Source: an uncultured Prevotellaceae bacterium (GTDB lineage Bacteria > Bacteroidota > Bacteroidia > Bacteroidales > Bacteroidaceae). Taken from it: a stretch of DNA of 5,295 nucleotides. The position numbers were made by a program, and so were the translations under genes. The notes under the pieces are model-generated. The model was not told the DNA's origin, searched no databases, and was given only the letters and a program-made list of their open reading frames with translations. Below, in pieces: positions 1-5,295 of this stretch. The stretch is taken from assembly GCA_946407325.1 (NCBI GenBank), contig CAMJNN010000081.1:1-5295 (forward strand). The letters are read 5' to 3'. Numbering within the stretch: the stretch's first letter is position 1; each line of letters begins with the position of its first letter.

Positions 1-515
1 GGCATCTCGAGTTCTTTGTTAAGCTCTAACACCCCTTCTTCCTGCAACTGACGTAAAATCTCTTGTCGCTTGCGAGCCATATCCCCCATCGTATAAGAAG
101 GGTCAATATCAGTTACTGTAAGGGAATAGCCATATAACTCGTGAAACGACACACTGACTTCCACCAGTACCTTGATGCCAGAGGTAAATAGCTGACCGGT
201 AGTTTGTTCAAAATAGGGTTTTAGAACAGCATACACATTTCTCCAGATAACGCCACGTGCCTTTGCCACCAAGCCGTTACTTCGCTTGTCTTTTTGCACG
301 AACTCTACATAGCAATGGCCACTGTTGACACGCACCTCGCTGAGCTCTGCCTGTACCCAATAGGTATCGGGCATACCCAGTTCGAGGGTTTGCTTCACCA
401 ACTCGTTCAGTTCCAAAAGAGTTAATGAACGTTGACTGCATCCTATTTTGTCGCGACTCGGCCAATCATGCAAGCCTGTTGGCTCTCGCTGCTCCCCAAA
501 GTGACCGTTGACCAT
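1..515 (-). CDS. xseA: Exodeoxyribonuclease VII large subunit, N-terminal part (cut by left window edge)
   Basis: This reading frame stays open from an ATG at 515-513 to the left edge, giving 171 complete residues without a stop. From about residue 31 it matches the family: an LTLLELNELV segment, then YWVQAELSEV (52-61), SGHCYVEF (65-72), GVIWRN (88-93) and a GYSLTVTDIDPSY stretch (129-141). That is the N-terminal OB-fold that binds single-stranded DNA in XseA. The start of the catalytic domain follows (MARKRQEILRQL, about 146-157). Exonuclease VII, with the small subunit XseB, degrades single-stranded DNA into oligonucleotides in the cytoplasm and acts in repair. Catalytic residues and xseB would lie outside the window. 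The start lies 8 bp after the protease stop, which suggests cotranscription and possibly translational coupling. The first 30 residues are not recognisably conserved, so the true start is uncertain; an in-frame TTG at 473-471 is an alternative. Confidence 0.93.
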   Translation of the reverse strand, partial: MVNGHFGEQREPTGLHDWPSRDKIGCSQRSLTLLELNELVKQTLELGMPDTYWVQAELSEVRVNSGHCYVEFVQKDKRSNGLVAKARGVIWRNVYAVLKPYFEQTTGQLFTSGIKVLVEVSVSFHELYGYSLTVTDIDPSYTMGDMARKRQEILRQLQEEGVLELNKELEM

Positions 516-543
516 TTCAATTTTCAATTGTCAATTCTCAATT
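516..543 (-). repeat. Four tandem AATTGAN heptamers at the protease/xseA junction
   Basis: Read on the minus strand, positions 543-516 are AATTGAG, AATTGAC, AATTGAA and AATTGAA, a perfect 7-base period with only the last base of each unit varying. The first two and a half units encode the C-terminal residues of the protease (about L453 to N457), and its TGA stop (526-524) is in unit three. The rest forms the whole 8-bp spacer, and the array ends directly against the xseA ATG (515-513). TGA occurs in each unit, so consecutive units place a stop in successive reading frames. The origin is probably a simple-sequence expansion; no function can be shown from the sequence. Confidence 0.85.
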
Positions 544-1897
544 TATAGTTTTGGTAGGCTTGCCACAAATCAGGTATGCCATAACCATAAACATTGTCTG
601 GATAAGCTGCACGGTCGCCTGAGTGTCGTACCAATTCGATTATCTCTTTAGCTGTCAATGTAGGACAAGCCTGCCACAGACAAGCCACCATGCCACACAT
701 AATAGGGGAAGCAAATGAGGTACCGTTAGCCTTGCCCTGACTGCCATGAGAATTGATGACATCAGCTTTTACACCAGCTGCCACAACATCTGGCTTAACA
801 CGCCCATCTTGTGTGTTTCCTACAGAAGAGAAGGAAGCAATAACACCTGTTTGCCACACGATGGCTCCTACCGTCAATACATTGTCGGCATCGCCAGGAG
901 GGGTAATTTTCTTCCAAACAGAGTTGCCTGAGTTGCCCGCACTACACACCAGGATCATGCCCTTGTCGGCCAAGCGGCTTGCTGCACGAGAGATGACAGA
1001 ACGTTGTCCATCCAGATCTCTCAACTTAAAGTCCATGGAAGAGTCGTCAAATTCATTATATCCTAATGAAGTATTGATCAAATCCACTCCCACACTATCG
1101 GCATACTCAACAGCAGCGATCCAATAGTCTTGCTCTACAGGGTATTCTGAATCAGAGTCCTCACTGCGCAAGAGCCAATAGGAAGCTTCTGGAGCCGTAC
1201 CTATCATCACACCAGGCTTGTTGGTGGCCATACAAGAAAGTACACCCAATCCGTGAGTTGATTCGGCAAAGATATCGGCATCACCATCTACAAAATCCTT
1301 TGCACCCAATACCTTGACATTATCCAAAGCAGGTATGCGGTCGAAATTATGGAAACCGCCATCCACCACAGCGATGGTCATGCCCTGTCCTTTGAAACCA
1401 GCTTCGTGTAAGAGGTCGCCCTTGCTGACATGAATCTGTCCGTAAGCGGTACCATAGATGGTGTCAGGATTTACTGTCAGTTCACTGATGATGGTGTCTC
1501 TGCGTGACGAAGCGAAAGCATTGTCCGGTGCTTTCCATACTTTTATAGCGCTCTTGACAAAAGGCAAAGCGCGAATCTCATCAATCTTGGTCGTGTCGTT
1601 GCATGACACCGTTACGAAGTTCTCCCATTTACTGGTGACCAACACCTTCACTCCTATTTGTCGGATGGCCTTTATATAAGCCTCAGGCACAGGCAAGTCG
1701 GTAGAATCCACCTGAAGATGCTGCTTCTGTCTGCGTTGCAAAGCTTTTGCAGAAAGGAACTTCTCAGGATGTTTCAGGCTAAACTTGGTAGCCGCCTTGT
1801 CCTTTAAATCTATATGGTAGCGCAATGAATCCTGCGCACTCATACTTACGCTGGCCACTAAAGCCAGCATGCTAAAAATGATCAGAAATCTTTTCAT
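524..1897 (-). CDS. Secreted S8 family (subtilisin-like) serine protease
   Basis: This 457-residue protein starts with a type I signal peptide: K2 and R3, a hydrophobic core to about residue 17, and probable cleavage after SMSA (A21/Q22). Residues 22-150 form an N-terminal region with a FLSAKALQRRQKQ segment followed by DSTDLPVPEAYIKAI, a pattern I associate with Bacteroidetes subtilases; it is probably a propeptide. The peptidase domain spans about 155-449. The catalytic triad is D179 (AVVDGGF), H215 (STHGLG) and S394 (NGTSFASP), with oxyanion-hole N322 (SAGNSGNS), so it should be active. It would cleave proteins in the periplasm or outside the cell; its substrate is unknown. There is no lipobox, and no type IX secretion C-terminal domain, since the protein ends about eight residues after the peptidase fold. 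The last residues come from the AATTGAN repeat. The gene lies 69 bp after the rhamnosidase and 8 bp before xseA. Confidence 0.93.
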   Translation of the reverse strand: MKRFLIIFSMLALVASVSMSAQDSLRYHIDLKDKAATKFSLKHPEKFLSAKALQRRQKQHLQVDSTDLPVPEAYIKAIRQIGVKVLVTSKWENFVTVSCNDTTKIDEIRALPFVKSAIKVWKAPDNAFASSRRDTIISELTVNPDTIYGTAYGQIHVSKGDLLHEAGFKGQGMTIAVVDGGFHNFDRIPALDNVKVLGAKDFVDGDADIFAESTHGLGVLSCMATNKPGVMIGTAPEASYWLLRSEDSDSEYPVEQDYWIAAVEYADSVGVDLINTSLGYNEFDDSSMDFKLRDLDGQRSVISRAASRLADKGMILVCSAGNSGNSVWKKITPPGDADNVLTVGAIVWQTGVIASFSSVGNTQDGRVKPDVVAAGVKADVINSHGSQGKANGTSFASPIMCGMVACLWQACPTLTAKEIIELVRHSGDRAAYPDNVYGYGIPDLWQAYQNYKLRIDN

Positions 1898-1966
1898 ATT
1901 TGTATATTACCTACTCCCTACTGCAAAGCTCCTCATCACAGGAACTGTCACACAATATAGGAATCT
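1898..1966. other. 69-bp spacer between the rhamnosidase and protease genes
   Basis: This is the longest non-coding gap in the window. I see no stem-loop followed by a T run for either strand, and no good match to the Bacteroidetes promoter (TTTG at -33 with TAnnTTTG at -7); the nearest, TATATTGT at 1958-1951 on the minus strand, has two mismatches in the fixed positions and no TTTG upstream. It contains a TGTGA direct repeat (1952-1948 and 1940-1936) and a short AGTAGGN duplication near the protease start. The absence of a terminator favours read-through from the rhamnosidase gene, though a weak internal promoter cannot be excluded. Confidence 0.5.
1909..1922 (-). repeat. Two-copy AGTAGGN heptamer upstream of the protease start
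   Basis: On the minus strand 1922-1916 reads AGTAGGG and 1915-1909 reads AGTAGGT, two adjacent 7-base units ending 11 bases before the protease ATG (1897-1895). The purine-rich GGGAGTAGG core faintly resembles a ribosome binding site but lies somewhat far from the start. Two copies may be chance; it is recorded because another heptamer array lies directly upstream of the next gene, xseA. Confidence 0.4.
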
Positions 1967-4561
1967 TTATTTAGTAACCGTATAAGTTCCTGCCTGATAC
2001 TCCTTCGATTCTGTTTCTCCAGGTAAGGTAACCGTTGCTGTTGCGCCCTTAGGAATCGTAAACTCCCAAATCCACTGGTCGCCTTCATATTTCCAAGCAC
2101 TGCGGATCAAACCAGCAGCAGATTGGAAATTAGCTTCCAGATGTCCCAATCGTTTATCTGGCAATGGCTTCATGATAATGTGCTTGAAACCAGGTTTTTC
2201 TGGATCTGCGGCAATGCCAGCAACCGACTCCCAAATCCATGCACATACGGCACCGTAGGCATAGTGGTTGAAGCTGTTCATGCCCTGAGGTCCCATACCT
2301 TTGTCCAGCATATAACTATTCCAACGTTCCCAAATGGTGGTAGCACCATTATCTACAGAATAGAGCCAGCTGGGGTTCTTACGCTGTAACAACAACTCAT
2401 AGGCAATGTCACCCATGCCGTTATCCGTCAACGTCTGCATCAGGATAGAAGTACCCAGGAAACCTGTTTGCAAACAGTTATCATGCTCTTCAAAGTTCTT
2501 GCGCAAACGAGCAATGATATTATTCTTTGCTGAGCTCTCCTCTGCCAAATTGTTTTTCAAAGCAAACAACGCAGGGGTCTGCATAGTGTTCAGTATTTCA
2601 GTCTTGAAGCTACCATCTGGATTCAAGAATAAAACCTTGATGTATGTTCTGGCGTCATTTGCCATACGCTGGTAATCAGAAGCATCACGTTTGGTAGCTA
2701 CTGCCATATCGCGCATCATCTCGGCATCAAGCAACCAATAAGAAGCACCCAAGTAACTCCAATAGGTAATGGCATCATCCAATGGCACTCTGCCCTTAGG
2801 CGTATCTTGGAACGCACCTCCTCCACAACTCTCCAAAGGCTCATAGCTCAGCCAGTCGCCCCATTGGTAATTACCATTCTCAGCACTCAGCGCTGTATGG
2901 TCATAATGAGTTTCATTCACGTGGTTCATAAAGCGGTTCATCGCTTCCCAGTTCTCATCGATGATACTGGTATCGCCAAATTGCTTCCATACCGTCCAAG
3001 GTACAATAATACCTGCATCTGCCCAACCCAGTCGCATCATATTCTCACCATATTGAGCCGTAGGAGCCACACCAGGGAAAGCACCTGTCTCACTCTGTGA
3101 GTCGCGCATATCACGCATCCACTTATGGAAGAAATTGTCGGTATTGGCAAAGAATGTTCCTGTTTCTGCAAACACTTGGGTATCTGCCGTCCAACCCAAA
3201 CGTTCGTTGCGTTGTGGACAATCGGTTGGTACTGACAGGTAGTTTGAACGCTGTCCCCAAAGAGTGTTAGATATCAGCTTGTTTACCGACTCATTACCAG
3301 TAGTGATGACACCTGTTTCCAAGTTCTCAGCAATAGAGGTGACTGGGATAGATTGCAATGACTTGATAGTCACCTGGTCAGTTGCCGTAATGGACACAAA
3401 GCGATAGCCAAAGAAGGTACAATGCGGATAAAATGAAACAAAGTCTTCATTGTTGGCAAAGGTGTAAGAAAGCACCATACCGCCAGCGGTGGCGATGCGC
3501 AGGTTGTCGCGATGTACACTGCCCTCAGGACCATCCATTCCACGACTCTTGGCACCATTACCATCGTTCAGTATCTCACCAGGCAGACAAGTAAGTGTGG
3601 TACCTTCAGCTGCCTTGAAAACAAAGGAAGGAACAGCAGCTGCATTCTGACCAAAGTCAACTACCAAGGTTTCACCTGCTTGCAATGTGATTTCCTCTCC
3701 AGCACCATATTCACGACTGATCACCACCTTGCCAAATTCTTCTTCCTGAGCATTCTCTATGTCTTTCCAGACGTATGCCTTCACAGGATTCAGCGCCAAG
3801 TCGTGACGCAGATATACCTCAGCACCGGCAGAAGGGAGTATCTCTCCGTTGAACTCTGTATTTACCTCCGGAGCCTTGAACTGATCAGCTACCAAGTAAC
3901 CCATCGGCTCACGCGCATCATATTCCTCACCGTCAAAAATGCCTGCATGCTTTACAGGACCAGCAATACCTGCTTTCCAGTTCTCCGTATCTGTACCAAA
4001 GAGCTGGGTGGAACCATCTGCATAAGTAAGCTGTAACACACCTCTGAAGGCACATTTCTTACCAATCATACCGTCATGTCCCGAATTAGTGACAATCTTG
4101 TCACCCCACCAGCCTGGCGTTACTTGTACAGACAGCATATTTTCGCTACCAGACCTCGTCTCCAACATCGGAGTGATATCATAGGTGAAAGAGCGTTTGG
4201 TCTTGGCATAATGAGTGAAACCTGGCTTCAGCACCTCATCGCCTACAGGCTCGCCATTCACATAGAGTTCATATACACCCAATGCTGTGGTCATCCAAAT
4301 GGCTTTGGATATTTTCATTTTGTTCTTTACAGTCGTGACAAACCAGTTGGCACCGTCTGCAGCACGCCAGTTGCCTGGTTCCCAGACAACACCCTGTACC
4401 ACAGGAGCATCTACCACAGATATCCACTGCGAAGCATCCCATGCCGAGTTATCCAATGCTTCGGTCATGCTATACTTTTCTTTTTGTTGTTCAGTAATAC
4501 ATCCTGTCAGCGACAGTAAAATCACAGCCAGAACGGCGCTCATAGTTCTTAAGGTTTTCAT
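1967..4561 (-). CDS. GH78 alpha-L-rhamnosidase, lipoprotein
   Basis: This 864-residue enzyme should release terminal alpha-L-rhamnose from plant glycans such as rhamnogalacturonans or rhamnosylated compounds, by the inverting mechanism of GH78. It begins with a lipoprotein signal peptide whose lipobox is LTGC (L18-C21), so the mature protein would be anchored to a membrane through C21; whether it faces the surface or the periplasm is unclear. Domains in order: an N-terminal beta-sandwich (about 70-225, with YELYVNGEPVGDEVLKPG at 97-114), the Bac_rhamnosid beta domain (about 290-395, DFGQNAAAVPSF at 302-313), the catalytic six-hairpin (alpha/alpha)6 barrel (about 415-785), and a C-terminal beta-sandwich (about 790-864). 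The barrel holds DCPQRNERLGWTAD (447-460), with E453 the expected general acid and D447, W457 and D460 in the substrate pocket, and GATTIWERW (739-747), with E745 the expected general base; H766 is also conserved. Length and motifs are complete. No SusC/SusD pair or regulator is adjacent, so the natural substrate is open. Confidence 0.95.
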   Translation of the reverse strand: MKTLRTMSAVLAVILLSLTGCITEQQKEKYSMTEALDNSAWDASQWISVVDAPVVQGVVWEPGNWRAADGANWFVTTVKNKMKISKAIWMTTALGVYELYVNGEPVGDEVLKPGFTHYAKTKRSFTYDITPMLETRSGSENMLSVQVTPGWWGDKIVTNSGHDGMIGKKCAFRGVLQLTYADGSTQLFGTDTENWKAGIAGPVKHAGIFDGEEYDAREPMGYLVADQFKAPEVNTEFNGEILPSAGAEVYLRHDLALNPVKAYVWKDIENAQEEEFGKVVISREYGAGEEITLQAGETLVVDFGQNAAAVPSFVFKAAEGTTLTCLPGEILNDGNGAKSRGMDGPEGSVHRDNLRIATAGGMVLSYTFANNEDFVSFYPHCTFFGYRFVSITATDQVTIKSLQSIPVTSIAENLETGVITTGNESVNKLISNTLWGQRSNYLSVPTDCPQRNERLGWTADTQVFAETGTFFANTDNFFHKWMRDMRDSQSETGAFPGVAPTAQYGENMMRLGWADAGIIVPWTVWKQFGDTSIIDENWEAMNRFMNHVNETHYDHTALSAENGNYQWGDWLSYEPLESCGGGAFQDTPKGRVPLDDAITYWSYLGASYWLLDAEMMRDMAVATKRDASDYQRMANDARTYIKVLFLNPDGSFKTEILNTMQTPALFALKNNLAEESSAKNNIIARLRKNFEEHDNCLQTGFLGTSILMQTLTDNGMGDIAYELLLQRKNPSWLYSVDNGATTIWERWNSYMLDKGMGPQGMNSFNHYAYGAVCAWIWESVAGIAADPEKPGFKHIIMKPLPDKRLGHLEANFQSAAGLIRSAWKYEGDQWIWEFTIPKGATATVTLPGETESKEYQAGTYTVTK

Positions 4562-4582
4562 AGTATCTTTTTTTTTATTTTT
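4562..4582 (-). promoter_or_regulatory. A-rich translation leader of the rhamnosidase gene
   Basis: On the minus strand the stretch before the ATG (4561-4559) is five A's, a T, nine A's and then GATACT; it contains the ispF stop codon TAA (4577-4575). No Shine-Dalgarno motif is present. Bacteroidetes commonly start translation without one and favour A-rich unstructured leaders, so this tract probably serves as the initiation region. The short 13-bp gap also allows ribosomes ending on ispF to reinitiate. Confidence 0.5.
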
Positions 4583-5054
4583 CTATCAAAACTGTAGCAT
4601 AGGCTGAGATGCCTTCTTCCCTACCTGTAAAGCCCAGCTTTTCGGTTGTGGTAGCTTTAATGGACACGTCATCTGCATCAACTCCCATCACCTCAGCCAA
4701 GACTTGCTGCATGGCGGGAATATGTGGATTCAACTTGGGACGCTCAGCACAAACGGTAGCATCTATATTGCCCACCTTATATCCCTTGGTGGCAATCAGC
4801 TCAACTGTCTTCTTTAGCAGTATCTTGCTGTCAATATTCTTGTACTCTGAAGCACTATCAGGAAAATGATAGCCTATATCTCGCATATTGGCGGCGCCCA
4901 ACAAGGCATCGCAAATGGCATGTATGAGCACATCTGCATCAGAATGACCCTGCAGTCCCATACTATGCTGCAGCTTTACTCCACCTAGCCACAGGTCACG
5001 CCCTTCTACCAGCTGGTGTACATCATATCCAAAACCTACTCTAATCTTCATCAT
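4575..5054 (-). CDS. ispF: 2-C-methyl-D-erythritol 2,4-cyclodiphosphate synthase
   Basis: IspF converts 4-diphosphocytidyl-2-C-methyl-D-erythritol 2-phosphate to 2-C-methyl-D-erythritol 2,4-cyclodiphosphate with release of CMP, the fifth step of the MEP (non-mevalonate) isoprenoid pathway in the cytoplasm. The 159 residues equal the usual family length. The metal ligands are D11 and H13 (GYDVHQL) and H45 (DVLIHAICDALLGA); H37 and D59 (GHSDAD, RDIGYHFPD) match other active-site residues, and the C-terminal signature ATTTEKLGFTGR (134-145) includes the threonines that contact the nucleotide. The family works as a homotrimer. The first ATG (5054-5052) overlaps the FAH gene stop as ATGA; the second codon is also ATG (TGATG with the same stop), so either could be used. 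The overlap implies translational coupling. No ispD is visible in the window. Confidence 0.97.
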   Translation of the reverse strand: MMKIRVGFGYDVHQLVEGRDLWLGGVKLQHSMGLQGHSDADVLIHAICDALLGAANMRDIGYHFPDSASEYKNIDSKILLKKTVELIATKGYKVGNIDATVCAERPKLNPHIPAMQQVLAEVMGVDADDVSIKATTTEKLGFTGREEGISAYATVLIEK

Positions 5055-5295
5055 CTTACATAAAAGTCCAACAATTTCTTGTCTTCCAAATAACCTTGCA
5101 GATGGTTGCCAACGGCTACTCGTCCCACTCCAACAGGTGTTCCTGTATAAATCAAATCTCCAATCTTCAAGGTCATGAACTTGCTGACATAGCAGATAAT
5201 CTCATCCACTTTGAAGAGCATGTCACCTGTAAAACCTTGCTGCACGGTATTCCCATCAATATCCAAGTGGAAATGCAAGTTCTGCACCTCATCCC
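5051..5295 (-). CDS. Fumarylacetoacetate hydrolase family protein, C-terminal part (cut by right window edge)
   Basis: The frame is open to the right edge, and the visible part is about 80 C-terminal residues. The codons upstream of the GTG at 5287 continue in frame as D-E-V-Q-N, so that GTG is an internal valine and not a start. The family signature IGDLIYTGTPVGVG appears with TGTPVGVG about 25 residues before the end, preceded by QQGFTGDMLFKVDEIICYVSKF, which matches the small (about 200-residue) Bacteroidetes FAH-fold proteins. FAH-family enzymes are metal-dependent hydrolases, isomerases or decarboxylases acting on small 2-oxo or diketo acids; the metal-binding acidic residues would be in the missing N-terminal part, so the substrate cannot be inferred. 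The stop TGA (5053-5051) lies inside the ispF start, which indicates cotranscription with ispF. Confidence 0.88.
   Translation of the reverse strand, partial: DEVQNLHFHLDIDGNTVQQGFTGDMLFKVDEIICYVSKFMTLKIGDLIYTGTPVGVGRVAVGNHLQGYLEDKKLLDFYVR

Noticed and set aside
277..465. 62-residue minus-strand open frame (477 to 277 region)
   Set aside because: It overlaps xseA in another frame on the same strand, has a biased low-complexity composition and matches no family; xseA explains the region.
516..543. Transcription terminator at the protease/xseA junction
   Set aside because: The heptamers have little self-complementarity beyond the CAATTG palindrome, are AT-rich with no GC stem and no following T run on the minus strand.
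753..1127. 124-residue plus-strand open frame
   Set aside because: It is antisense to the catalytic part of the protease and has no motif of its own.
1936..1952. TGTGA repeat resembling half-sites of a CRP-type operator
   Set aside because: The two copies are direct, not inverted, so they do not form the usual TGTGA/TCACA palindrome, and five bases recur easily by chance.
1943..1958. Possible promoter -7 element TATATTGT before the protease gene
   Set aside because: Two mismatches to TAnnTTTG and no TTTG about 20 bases upstream; too weak to annotate.
3370..3564. 64-residue minus-strand open frame
   Set aside because: It lies wholly inside the rhamnosidase gene in another frame, with no recognisable motif.
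3512..4036. 174-residue plus-strand open frame
   Set aside because: It is antisense to the well-supported rhamnosidase gene; the translation is Cys/Ile/Thr-rich without domain signs, typical of a shadow frame.
4076..4519. 147-residue plus-strand open frame, with an overlapping 106-residue one at 4287-4607
   Set aside because: Both are antisense to the rhamnosidase N-terminal region and show no family resemblance; the complete lipoprotein signal and domains on the other strand explain the DNA.
5285..5287. GTG as start of a 78-residue protein at the right edge
   Set aside because: The frame continues upstream to the window edge with family-like residues, and 78 residues would be only the C-terminal part of a FAH-fold protein.

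Overview
The window looks like a piece of a Bacteroidales chromosome, most likely Prevotellaceae or a relative. I infer this from four things: the Bacteroidetes-type sequences of the fumarylacetoacetate-hydrolase-family protein and the subtilisin-like protease, a lipoprotein GH78 rhamnosidase of the kind common in gut plant-glycan degraders, A-rich rather than clear Shine-Dalgarno leaders, and moderate GC. The genus cannot be fixed from the sequence alone.

All five genes lie on the minus strand, so transcription runs from the right edge to the left. In order they are: the 3' end of a fumarylacetoacetate hydrolase (FAH) family gene (5051-5295, cut by the right edge); ispF of the MEP isoprenoid pathway (4575-5054, joined to the FAH gene by an ATGA overlap); a large GH78 alpha-L-rhamnosidase lipoprotein (1967-4561, 13 bp after ispF); a secreted S8 (subtilisin-like) serine protease (524-1897, after a 69-bp gap); and the 5' part of xseA, the large subunit of exodeoxyribonuclease VII (1-515, cut by the left edge, 8 bp after the protease stop). 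No gap exceeds 69 bp and no convincing terminator is visible, so this may be one operon. It would combine housekeeping functions (isoprenoid synthesis, DNA repair) with two exported hydrolases. The rhamnosidase and protease have no visible SusC/SusD, regulator or sulfatase partners here.

The most notable non-coding structure is a short array of four AATTGAN heptamers (516-543). It encodes the last residues and the stop codon of the protease, fills the whole gap to xseA, and ends exactly against the likely xseA ATG. Because the period is 7, the array carries TGA in all three frames. A two-copy AGTAGGN heptamer sits just upstream of the protease start. The A-rich junction between ispF and the rhamnosidase gene is the other small point of interest. 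I see no mobile element, CRISPR array, RNA gene or clearly new system; the rest is ordinary chromosomal coding sequence.
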